Assembly (NCBI RefSeq): GCF_034190915.1
Contig: NW_026947543.1
Span: forward strand, 2,480,001-2,544,000
Length of the DNA: 64,000 bases
Source: Cavia porcellus
Lineage: Eukaryota; Chordata; Mammalia; Rodentia; Caviidae
Direction of reading: 5' to 3'
Part shown: positions 51,900 to 59,970 of the stretch, in pieces
Position numbering within the stretch: the first letter of the stretch is position 1
How the letters are laid out: every line of letters starts with the position of its first letter
Program-made: the position numbers and the translations under genes
The notes under the pieces: model-generated
The model's database searches: none
What the model was told of the DNA's origin: nothing
What the model saw: the letters and a program-made list of their open reading frames with translations, nothing else

Positions 51900-51910
51900 A
51901 CGGGTGAGTA
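51900..51910 (+). promoter_or_regulatory. Major splice donor candidate (CGG|GTGAGTA)
   Basis: GTGAGTA begins at 51904, 40 nt after the primer site, where the donor for spliced env mRNA usually lies in this virus group. Confidence 0.6.
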
Positions 51911-52227
51911 CGACTGGTCGCTTTTCATACCACCGGTGTTTACGCCCCGAGCCATACGGCTCCGATCTAGGGGCAATTTTTGTTATCTGTTTCGTACTCT
52001 GTTCCCTGGTGACTGGGGGACGCCCCACACGGTTTCCGTGGTTCACCGTCTGCGATAGGGTCTCCCTATCGATCTGGGGGATTTCGATTCCCAATCTGTG
52101 GTCCGTCTGGGCCAATCTGGAGACACCCTTTGAGGTGACTCATCTGGGGGATTTCGATTCCCAGTCTGTGGTCCGCCCGGGCCAATCTGGAGACACCCTG
52201 TAAGGTGTCTCATTTGGAGTGAAACTG
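51911..52227 (+). other. Untranslated leader (packaging region by position)
   Basis: No convincing gene. By position it should hold dimerisation and packaging structures. Open frames of about 100 codons crossing the LTR and leader lack any recognisable domain. Confidence 0.5.
52071..52210 (+). repeat. 70-bp direct duplication in the leader
   Basis: 52071-52140 and 52141-52210 are near copies. Both carry ATCTGGGGGATTTCGATTCC, GTGGTCCG and GCCAATCTGGAGACACCCT, with only a handful of differences. A third copy may start at 52211 (CATTTGGAGT). Confidence 0.9.
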
Positions 52228-52443
52228 ATGCGTATGCATGTGAATGAAGTGGCCGGCCTGATTGTTTTGTGTGTCGTGGGTGCTGTGCTTGGTTATTTGT
52301 TGTACCGCGCTTGCGTTAACCGCCCTGTGACAATAGAACATCATGGGACAGTCGACCTCATCCCCATTGTCCCTCACCCTCGACCATTGGTCGGAGGTGC
52401 GGAAGAGGGCTCACGATCTCTCCTTGCAGGTCAAGAAGAGTAA
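52228..52443 (+). CDS. Small upstream ORF with one predicted membrane helix, overlapping gag
   Basis: Reading from the ATG at 52228 gives 71 codons. Residues about 8-26 are strongly hydrophobic (VAGLIVLCVVGAVLGYLLY), preceded by a short MRMHVNE and followed by basic and proline-rich residues. It overlaps the first 100 nt of gag in another frame (offset 1). Gammaretroviruses often encode a glycosylated Gag with an upstream membrane segment in frame with gag. Here the gag frame has TGA (52328) and TAG (52334) just upstream, so an in-frame extension is impossible. The ORF may be a relic of such a leader, a separate small membrane protein, or chance. Its ATG context is weak (C at -3). A CTG lies directly before it. 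Confidence 0.35.
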   Translation: MRMHVNEVAGLIVLCVVGAVLGYLLYRACVNRPVTIEHHGTVDLIPIVPHPRPLVGGAEEGSRSLLAGQEE

Positions 52444-53968
52444 GTGGCAGGATTTCTGCTCGACTGAGTGGCCTGCTTTCTCTGTGGGGTGGCCACCAGA
52501 GGGGACTTTTCATCTGCCCCTCATTCTAGCAGTTAAGGACGTCATCTTCCGCCCCGGACAAAGGGGGCACCCTGATCAAGTCGCTTACATCCTGGTATGG
52601 CAGGACCTCAGGGAGGAACCCCCATTATGGGTAAAATCCTTTCTTCCCCCTTCTGACTCATCTGTACCAAAGCTTTTAGCTCTGAAAGGACCTCCCACTT
52701 CGGCTCCAGTCCTGCCCGAGTCTCAGCCTGATCTACCCTTACTTGACTATGACCAGCCTCCCCCTTCCCAGCTGACTCAACCCCCTCCGTACCCACTCTC
52801 TCCTCCAGCCTCCTCGTCCGAATCGAGTGCTGCTTCTCCGTCAGCCCCCTCTTCACCTGAGCTAAATTCCTCTCCTCCTCCGATACCCACGTCCCCTCTA
52901 TATCCCCCACTCCCTGCGATGGCTTGCCCTGAGCCCACACCTCCGGGGCCCACGGGCCCAGCCCAGAACACTCGGAGCAAGCTACGGCCTGAGGATCCAG
53001 TCATTACCCTCCCTCTCCGTCCCTATGGGCCCATGATAGACGATGGGACAGATGGAGGGCAGATGCCCGCTCTACAGTACTGGCCTTTTTCTACCTCAGA
53101 TCTCTATAACTGGAAAAACAATAACCCTCCTTTTTCTGATGATCCTTCTAAGCTAACAGGTCTAATGGATTCTGTTATGTTCTCCCACCAACCCACATGG
53201 GACGACTGTCAACAGCTCCTAGGGGTCCTGTTCACCACCGAGGAAAGAGACCGCATCCTCCTGGAAGCCCGGAAAGCTGTTCCCGGAGAGGATGGCAGAC
53301 CCACCCAGAGACCAGACCGGATCGATGACTTCTTCCCCTTAAAGCGCCCCAACTGGGACCCCAACTCACCTGCTGGTAGGCAGCATCTTTCTATCTATCG
53401 CCAGACTCTAATGGCAGGTGTCCGGGCGGCCGCAAGGCACCCCACTAATCTGGCCAAGGTAAGAGAAGTTACCCAAGGACCTGCTGAGACTCCCTCAGTT
53501 TTTCTAGAACGCCTGATGGAAGCTTACTGGCGATATACGCCTTTTAACCCTGAGGAGGAAGGCCGACAAGGCTCGATAGCTATGGCCTTTATAGGACAAT
53601 CGGCCCCTGATATAAGACGTAAGCTCCAAAGGCTAGATGGTCTCCAAGACCTGACTCTGAGGGATCTTGTTAAGGAAGCTGAAAAAGTCTACTATAAGCG
53701 GGAGACAGAGGAAGAGAAAGAATTAGCTAGGGACAAAAGACGAAACAAGGAATTAACTAAGATGTTGGCCACAGTTATTCAGGGAAAACCTGAGCCAGGA
53801 AAGGGAAAGCCCACTCGCCCTCCATTAGACCCTGACCAATGTGCATATTGTAAGGAAAAAGGACACCTGATCAAAGACTGTAAAAAGTTAAAAAAAAAAA
53901 CGGGCCAAAGAAGAACGAGAAAGGCAGTCCTCACAGCGATCCCGAGCCCCCATGCTCGCCCTAGATGA
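52343..53968 (+). CDS. gag: Gag polyprotein, C-terminal end frameshifted
   Basis: 541 codons encode the virion structural polyprotein, assembled at the plasma membrane. The start (ATCATGG) has a good context, and Gly2 in MGQ suits N-myristoylation. Matrix covers about 1-110. A proline-rich p12-like part (110-225) holds PPPY (147-150), PSAP (166-169) and YPPL (187-190). Capsid starts near 225, with a major homology region at about 378-391 (QG, E382, F387, RL). A charged helix spans about 445-475. Nucleocapsid has one Cys-His box, C500-X2-C503-X4-H508-X4-C513. After it an 11-A run (53890-53900) changes frame, so the last ~25 residues look wrong and the ORF ends at TGA 53966 instead of at the UAG at 53976. 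Particle assembly could survive; linkage to Pol should not. Confidence 0.92.
   Translation: MGQSTSSPLSLTLDHWSEVRKRAHDLSLQVKKSKWQDFCSTEWPAFSVGWPPEGTFHLPLILAVKDVIFRPGQRGHPDQVAYILVWQDLREEPPLWVKSFLPPSDSSVPKLLALKGPPTSAPVLPESQPDLPLLDYDQPPPSQLTQPPPYPLSPPASSSESSAASPSAPSSPELNSSPPPIPTSPLYPPLPAMACPEPTPPGPTGPAQNTRSKLRPEDPVITLPLRPYGPMIDDGTDGGQMPALQYWPFSTSDLYNWKNNNPPFSDDPSKLTGLMDSVMFSHQPTWDDCQQLLGVLFTTEERDRILLEARKAVPGEDGRPTQRPDRIDDFFPLKRPNWDPNSPAGRQHLSIYRQTLMAGVRAAARHPTNLAKVREVTQGPAETPSVFLERLMEAYWRYTPFNPEEEGRQGSIAMAFIGQSAPDIRRKLQRLDGLQDLTLRDLVKEAEKVYYKRETEEEKELARDKRRNKELTKMLATVIQGKPEPGKGKPTRPPLDPDQCAYCKEKGHLIKDCKKLKKKTGQRRTRKAVLTAIPSPHARPR
53890..53900 (+). other. Homopolymer A11 at the probable gag frame break
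   Basis: Upstream, the Cys-His box is in gag frame. Downstream, the amber codon and pro are in the +1 frame relative to it. The run is the simplest place for a one-base slip. It could also be a sequencing error or a site of translational slippage. Confidence 0.6.
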
Positions 53969-53975
53969 AGAAGAC

Positions 53976-54009
53976 TAGGGACTTCGGGGCTCGGATCCCC
54001 TCCCCGAGC
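53976..54009 (+). promoter_or_regulatory. Gag-Pol readthrough UAG with downstream stem
   Basis: TAG (53976-53978) is followed by GGGACTTC, then a perfect 6-bp stem of GCTCGG (53989-53994) with CCGAGC (54004-54009), with further GGGG/CCCC tracts that could form a pseudoknot. Gammaretroviruses join Gag to Pol by suppressing such a UAG. The pro-pol frame is in phase with this codon; the surviving gag frame is not. Confidence 0.65.
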
Positions 54010-55142
54010 TCAGGGTAATATTTAAAGTGGAGGGGACTCCCGTGGAATTCGAGGTCGATACGGGAGCTGTTTATTCGGCCTTACAAGCCCCCTTAGGGGC
54101 CCTTTCAACTAAGAAATCATTAGTTCAAGGGGCTAACGGGAGCAAATATCGCTCGTGGACCACTGAGCGCACAGTTGACTTAGGCAAGGGAAAAGTAAAA
54201 CACTCCTTTCTGGTTATTCCCGAATGTCCTGCTCCCCTCCTGGGACGGGACTTATTAACCAAACTGGGGGCAAAGATTTCCTTTGAGCCCCAAGGACCTC
54301 AAGTAACATTCCGTAACCCAAAGGTTGGGCAACCTATGGTTACGGTGTTATCTCTAAAACTGGAAGATGAATATAGGCTCTACCACCACCAGGATCCCCA
54401 GCCTATCGCCCCAGCCTGGCTAACTGATTTTAAAGAATCCTGGGCCGAGACGGCTGGACTTGGGCTGGCAAGCCAGCAACCGCCTGTAGTGGTTACTTTA
54501 AAAACCACTGCCTCCCCTATTCGGGTCAAGCAATATCCCATTAATAGAGAAGCTCACCTAGGGATTAAGGTGCACATACAGAGACTTTTAGACCAAGGGG
54601 TATTAACTCCTTGTCGGTCTGCATGGAATACTCCGTTACTCCCGGTCAAAAAGCCCGGGACGAATGACTACAGACCGGTACAGGACCTAAGGGAGGTCAA
54701 TAGCAGGGTAAAAGACATTCACCCCACCGTACCCAATCCCTATAATCTCCTCAGCGGGTTAAATCCGTCAAGGACTTGGTATACTGTTCTGGATTTAAAG
54801 GATGCCTTTTTCTGTTTGCCTTTACACAAAGATAGCCAGCCCTTATTTGCATTTGAATGGACGGACCCTGAGACTGGGTCCGCCGGACAACTAACCTGGA
54901 CGCGCCTCCCACAGGGCTTCAAAAACAGCCCAACCATCTTTGATGAAGCCCTACATAAGGATTTAGCCCCCTTTCGGGCTCAACACCCAAGCCACACCCT
55001 TCTTCAATATGTAGATGACTTGCTGCTGCTGCGGACTCTGAGGGTGACTGCACAAGCGGAACTCAGGACCTTTTACGTGAGTTGGCTATCCTGGGGTATA
55101 GGGCATCAGCAAAAAAGGCTCAAATTTGTAAGTGAGAGGTAA
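53979..55142 (+). pseudogene. pol: pol, first part: protease and reverse transcriptase fingers/palm (broken at 3' end)
   Basis: Open from the codon after the UAG to TAA at 55142. Residues below are numbered from the GTG at 54027. The protease has the aspartyl active site DTG (D11, nt 54057) and a conserved LLGRDLL near 71-77. RT follows from about 105, with VLDLKDAF (D256), LPQGFKNSP (294-302) and YVDD (328-331, nt 55008-55019), the catalytic aspartates of the polymerase. Shortly after YVDD the frame loses similarity at about 55065-55085 and runs into a stop, because the rest of pol lies in another frame. A working RT is therefore not expected. Normally this would be the front of a Gag-Pol fusion cut by the viral protease. 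Confidence 0.88.
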
Positions 55143-57490
55143 TTTTTCTGGGCTACTCCTTAAAAGGGGGAAAAAGGTGGCTCACTGAGGCCAGAAAACA
55201 GACTGTGGTCCAGATTCCCCCTCCAAAGAGTCAAAAACAATTACGAGAGTTCCTGGGCACTGCGGGGTTTTGCCGGTTATGGATCCCCGGATTCGCAACT
55301 TTGGCAGCTCCCCTATATCCGTTACTGAAGGGGGGATCTCCCTTTATCTGGAAAAAAGATCACCAGCAGGCCTTTGATGCCATCAAGCGGGCTCTCCTGT
55401 CCGCTCCGGCCCTGGCTCTTCCTAATGTGGATAAGCCCTTTACTCTCTTCATGAAAGGAAAAAAAGGAATAGCGAGAGGAGTGCTGACTCAGGCCTTTGG
55501 GCCATGGAGGCGTCCGGTGGCTTACCTCTCAAAAAGACTGGACACTGTGGCAAGCGGGTGGCCACTCTGCCTAAAGGCCATCGCAGCAGCTGCCTTGCTC
55601 ATTAAAGACGCTGACAAATTGACTTTGGGACAGAAAATAACAATCATTGCCCCGCACACGCTAGAAAGCATCATCCGCCAGCCTCCAGACAGGTGGCTCT
55701 CAAATGCCAGAGTTACTCATTATCAGAGCCTCTTGCTCAACAAGGACAAGATAACTTTTGGACCCCCGGTGACTCTCAACCCAGCGACTCTGCTGCCGGA
55801 AGAAGCTTCGGAACCCGTCCTCCATACCTGCCAGGACGTCTTGGCAGAAGAGGCCGGAGTACGACCGGACTTATTGGATTGCCCCCTACCAAATGCAGAG
55901 GTGACCTACTTCACTGACGGGAGTAGCTTTTTGATTCAAGGTAAGCGGTATGCGGGGGCGGCTGTGACTGATTATTCCAATGTTATATGGACAGCCAGAC
56001 TAGAGGACGGGTCCTCGGCCCAAAAGGCCGAACTGATTGCTTTGACTAAGGCTCTGGAGCTCGCTAAAGGAAAGCGAGCGAACATTTACACGGATAGCCG
56101 ATATGCTTTTGCAACGGCCCACATCCACGGGGCCATATACCGCCAGCGGGGGCTTCTGACCTCCGCAGGAAAAGAAATAAAACACAAACAGGAAATCCTC
56201 CAGTTGCTCGCTGCAGTTATGTTGCCCCAGAAGGTGGCGATAATACACTGTAACAGTCACCAGAAAGGGACTGATCCCGTCACAAGGGAAAACAACCTGG
56301 CCGATCAGGCAGCAAAATCTGCAGCCATGGGAGACTCACAGATGTTGGTGACTGATGTCAAAGATTCTCCTCAAAAGGAGAAAGCTCAGATTAACCAAAC
56401 CCCTGAAACACCTGATTTGACTGCTTACATACAACAGGCCCACCGGCTCACTCATTTGGGAGCTAAAAAGCTAAGCCTACTGGCCCAACGCCAAGACTTC
56501 CCAGGGGTATCCCCCACTGCCATACGTCAGGTCGCCAATCGGGTGGTGGCTAATTGTGAGGCATGTCAATTGACCAATGCCTACCCTGCCAAGCTGGCCC
56601 CCGGCAAAAGGCTACGCGGCACCAGACCTGGACAATACTGGGAAGTGGACTTTACAGAAGTTAAGCCTGCCCGATGTGGACTAAAATATCTGCTAGTTTT
56701 TGTAGACACCTTTTCTGGATGGACTGAGGCTTTTCCTACCAAAAAGGAAACCGCTGCCGTGGTAACTAAAAAATTGATGGAAGAAATATTTCCCCGGTTC
56801 GGATTGCCAAAGGTAATAGGGTCTGATAATGGACCGGCGTTTGTGGCTAAGGTAAGTCAGGGACTGGCCAACATATTGGGGATTGATTGGAAATTACATT
56901 GTGCTTATAGACCCCAAAGTTCAGGACAGGTAGAGAGAATAAATAGAACTATTAAAGAGACCCTCACTAAATTGGCTCATGAGACTGGCTTAAAAGATTG
57001 GACGATGCTCCTGCCGTATGCCCTTTTTCGCGCGCGAAACACCCCGTCTACCAAACCCCCTAACCTTACTCCCTTCGAAATCCTTTTTGGCACTCCACCC
57101 CCCATTCGAGATCTCACTCCCTTAACTGAGCATGCTGCCTTGTTGCCAACCTCCCTGTCTGACAGGCTCATCGCCCTTGACAACCTGCAGAGGGACGTGT
57201 GGACGCAGCTAGCCTCGGCCTATGCTCCCAGTGAGTTCCCCGCGCCACATCCGTACCAGGTGGGAGACTTTGTGTTCGTCCGGCGCCACCAACAAGAGAC
57301 TCTACAGCCTCGCTGGAAAGGACCGTACCAGGTCCTATTGACTACTCCTACAGCGGTAAAGGTTGACGGAGTCGCCTCTTGGATCCACGCGTCACACCTA
57401 AAGCCTGCCTCGGCACCAGTGGGCGGCTCCTGGGAACTCAAACGGTCTGATAACCCCCTGAAGCTAAAGTTGCGCCGAAGGACCCCCTGA
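55136..57490 (+). pseudogene. pol: pol, second part: RT connection, RNase H and integrase (open to the natural end)
   Basis: Open after a TGA at 55133-55135 that interrupts this frame; there is no start of its own. Numbered from the GTG at 55205, the RNase H core is D238, E276, D297, D367, with H352 in SHQKG. Integrase has the zinc HHCC set H413-X3-H417 and C451-X2-C454, a catalytic D482, D541-X35-E577 spacing, and a C-terminal SH3-like part ([12 protein letters not shown] onward). The tail NPLKLKLRR (750-758) resembles the gammaretroviral segment known to bind BET proteins, which steer integration to active chromatin. All catalytic residues are present, but without an intact RT frame upstream the protein would not be made in the normal way. 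Confidence 0.9.
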
Positions 57491-57512
57491 GATTATTCAG
57501 AGTACTACCCTT

Positions 57513-59282
57513 ATGTGTCCCTCTAAGATGACCCGTATGGGACCCCAGACTTTAACCCTCCGGGCTCTAATGGGATTACTTATATTAATAATCCCCACTG
57601 TAGCTAGCCCCCATCGCCCCTGGAAATGGTCGTTAATACGATGGGGGGACTCACGTGTGGGTAGCACCTGGGAAGGATCAGGAAGTCCATGGTTTGCGCC
57701 CACACCCTGTTGGTTCTTTCCAGGGCTCCAATGTCCCAAACAAAGTCATTTTTATCTTTGTCCCGCACCAACCGGGAGTAGATCATATTGTAATTCCCCA
57801 GGAGAATATTTTTGTGCTTATTGGGGCTGTGAAACCGCTGCAACAGGGTGGCAACCCGCCTTCCCCGATAAACACCTTAAAATGACATGGGGGCCGCCGG
57901 GATGCAGCCTAGATAACTACCCACCGGCTGGTCAGAGATCCTGTCAGGTTCTAAATATCACTGTCACCATTCCTGAGGACCCAGGTTGGCTGACAGGACG
58001 CACCTGGGGACTTCGAGTCTATGAGCCAGGTAAAGACAGGGGAAGCCTTATTCTCATAAAAAAGGTTCCCCTGCAGGCCCCATTTGTGCCCATAGGCCCA
58101 AACTTTACTCTAAAGCCAAAATATAATCAGCCTACTATAGATCCTGTTACTACTGTTCAAACAACCATAGTAAGTCCCTCAGCCATAACAGTTTCTCAAG
58201 CTCCGCTACTCCAGACAGATCACGTACCTGTCCCTCAATATTCACATTCTAACCTACTCAGTTTGATTAAAGGAGCATACATGGCTTTAAATCATACCCG
58301 ACCTGATCTCCCCCAATCCTGTTGGCTATGTCTAAGGCCTAATCCCCCGTATTATGAGGGAACCGCTCTAAATGACTCTTATACACTAACCCCCAACCCC
58401 GGCCAATGCGATTGGAATCAAGTATACCACACTCTCCCCCTTCCTGGCCTCGCTGGTCAAGGAACTTGTATAGGAGCAGTTGATAACTGGCCAACAAGCT
58501 TGCGACATCTTTGCCTCACACACACTAATTCCTTTCCCAAAGATCAGTACCTCGTCCCTCCTACTGGAGCCTTTTGGCTATGTACCAATGGGCTCACTCC
58601 TTGTGTCTCCACTAACGTCCTCCTTGCAGACAGCAGCTCCTGCATTCTTATAGACCTTATGCCACGCATTAAGTATCTCCCCCCTAACACGCTCCCCCTC
58701 ATGGGAGGTCGATATAAACGAGAACCTGTCTCCCTGACCCTAGCAGTCCTATTGGGGATAGGTGTGGCGGGGGGGATAGGAACTGGCACAGCAGCCCTCA
58801 TTACTGGGCATCAGTCTCGCCAACAGCTTCTTGCAGTAGTAAACCAAGATTTACAGGCCTTAGAAACTTCTATAACTGCGTTACAACAATCTCTCTCTTC
58901 TCTATCTGAAGTAGTGTTACAAAACAGAAGAGGCTTAGATCTTCTATTTTTAAAAGAAGGCGGTCTCTGCGCTGCACTTAGAGAAGAATGTTGTTTCTAC
59001 ACTGATCATACTGGGATTGTAAAAGACGCAATAAAAAAGCTGAGAGAGAGAATCAAATCTCGAGAGCCCCCTTCAAGTGAAGCCAAAATGTTTTCCTTCT
59101 GGGAATCAATCCTGCCCTATGTTCTCCCTTTACTGGGACCCCTGGCCAGATTCATTATAGTCATGGCTATAGCCCCTTGCCTCATTAACCGAGTAACCCA
59201 ATTTGTGAGGGCTCAGATCTCTCAGGTAAAAGTTATGGTGCTATGCCAACAATATGACCCCTTACCTATACAGGACCTTTAG
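57513..59282 (+). CDS. env: Envelope glycoprotein, full-length open frame
   Basis: 589 codons with no break; made from a spliced mRNA and cleaved into surface (SU) and transmembrane (TM) subunits. A hydrophobic signal peptide (about 9-31) precedes SPH (32-34), the N-terminal motif of gammaretroviral SU that is important for fusion. SU has many cysteines, N-glycosylation sites at N148, N197, N260 and N287, and the CXXC motif CWLC (270-273). A furin-type site RYKR (400-403) is followed by a hydrophobic fusion peptide (404-428). TM has the LQNRRGLDLLFLKEGGL-type immunosuppressive-domain region (469-485), CX6CC (C486, C493, C494), an anchor at about 532-556 and a short tail with YDPL. It starts 22 nt after pol, whereas relatives usually overlap pol. 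Every hallmark is present, so expression is plausible; receptor and activity cannot be read from sequence. Confidence 0.93.
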   Translation: MCPSKMTRMGPQTLTLRALMGLLILIIPTVASPHRPWKWSLIRWGDSRVGSTWEGSGSPWFAPTPCWFFPGLQCPKQSHFYLCPAPTGSRSYCNSPGEYFCAYWGCETAATGWQPAFPDKHLKMTWGPPGCSLDNYPPAGQRSCQVLNITVTIPEDPGWLTGRTWGLRVYEPGKDRGSLILIKKVPLQAPFVPIGPNFTLKPKYNQPTIDPVTTVQTTIVSPSAITVSQAPLLQTDHVPVPQYSHSNLLSLIKGAYMALNHTRPDLPQSCWLCLRPNPPYYEGTALNDSYTLTPNPGQCDWNQVYHTLPLPGLAGQGTCIGAVDNWPTSLRHLCLTHTNSFPKDQYLVPPTGAFWLCTNGLTPCVSTNVLLADSSSCILIDLMPRIKYLPPNTLPLMGGRYKREPVSLTLAVLLGIGVAGGIGTGTAALITGHQSRQQLLAVVNQDLQALETSITALQQSLSSLSEVVLQNRRGLDLLFLKEGGLCAALREECCFYTDHTGIVKDAIKKLRERIKSREPPSSEAKMFSFWESILPYVLPLLGPLARFIIVMAIAPCLINRVTQFVRAQISQVKVMVLCQQYDPLPIQDL

Positions 59283-59302
59283 GATTAAAAGTCATTGGAG
59301 AA

Positions 59303-59314
59303 ATAAAAGGGGGG
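59303..59314 (+). other. Polypurine tract
   Basis: ATAAAAGGGGGG lies directly before AA and the 3' LTR start. It is the primer site for plus-strand DNA synthesis. It sits 20 nt after the env stop codon. Confidence 0.88.
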
Positions 59315-59348
59315 AATGTGAGAGTCGACCCCCCTGCTACAACCCCCT

Positions 59349-59505
59349 CCCCAGAGCGGAGAATGAAAGGGTTGACTCCCTAACTCCCCAGAGCGGGGAA
59401 TAAAAGGGTTAACTCCCTAACTCCCCAGAGCGGGGAATAAAAGGGTTAACTCCCTAACTCCCCAGAGCGGGGAATAAAAGGGTTGACTCCCTAACTTCCC
59501 AGAGC
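59349..59505 (+). repeat. 37-bp tandem repeats in U3 of the 3' LTR
   Basis: Copies start at 59349, 59386, 59423 and 59460, with the same number and order as in the 5' LTR. The first copy has GCGGAGAATG where the 5' LTR has GCGGGGAATT. Confidence 0.9.
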
Positions 59506-59896
59506 TATCAGAACAGAGCAGTAAAGAGTGCTTCACTCCCTAAACCTTTTCCCAGGAGATAGTCAGAGCGGGGCCAAAAGGAATGTCTCTGCTAGTCATT
59601 AGCCACTAGATATTCTGTTCTCTGTAAAGATAGAGATAAACAAAAAAATGTACTATATAAACAGGACCAGGGAGCACCTGGCACTCTAAGGTCAACCCAA
59701 GACCCTCGGTCTCCATGGTTACTCAGCCCCAGACCCTCAAATCAGCATTAGCCAGGTCCTGCGCCGCTCAAAATTAACCAATGCGATTTGCTTCTGTAAA
59801 CTTGCTTGCCTCCTGCGTGTACCTTTAAAAACCCTGCACAAATTCCCCTCGGGGCCCCTCCGCACACGTTTGCCTGAGGGACCCCATGCGCATGGA

Positions 59897-59902
59897 AATA
59901 AA
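59897..59902 (+). terminator. AATAAA polyadenylation signal of the provirus
   Basis: Located about 70 nt before the LTR end. By position this is the signal that would end proviral transcripts. Confidence 0.75.
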
Positions 59903-59966
59903 CTTTCTTTTCCTCACCAAGAGCTGAGTCCTTGGGGTCTCTTTCCCTGCAGCGTTGGCCCTAAAA

Positions 59967-59970
59967 ATGG
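59967..59970. repeat. Target site duplication, right copy (ATGG)
   Basis: The macrosatellite resumes as ATGGAAGTACTTTC, matching the uninterrupted units. Confidence 0.85.

Larger units (their letters stand above)
51194..59966 (+). mobile_element. Endogenous gammaretrovirus-like provirus (class I ERV), near full length
   Basis: The element is 8773 bp with two 650-bp LTRs, a tRNA-Gln-type primer site, gag, UAG-linked pro-pol, env and a polypurine tract, in simple gammaretroviral order. Gag has one Cys-His box, the pol frame follows gag after an amber codon, and Env has CXXC and CX6CC motifs; all are class I traits. By hand I count 7 LTR differences in 650 bp. Gag-pol linkage is broken by an A-run frame change, and RT by a frame change plus TGA. 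The GC-rich body contrasts with the AT-rich host array. The family name cannot be fixed without a database search. Confidence 0.97.
59317..59966 (+). mobile_element. 3' LTR (650 bp)
   Basis: The inner end begins TG (TGTGAGAG) as expected after PPT-AA. The outer end reads CTAAAA where the 5' LTR has CTAACA. TATATAAA, CCAAT and TTTAAAAA are all conserved, so the LTR could start transcription outward into the macrosatellite. Confidence 0.95.

Noticed and set aside
51747..52203. Open frames of 103 and 106 codons across the LTR end and leader
   Set aside because: They cross the LTR boundary, primer site and leader duplication, overlap each other in different frames, and show no domain.
52608..52940. 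110-codon antisense frame in gag
   Set aside because: It is a shadow of the proline-rich gag segment on the other strand.
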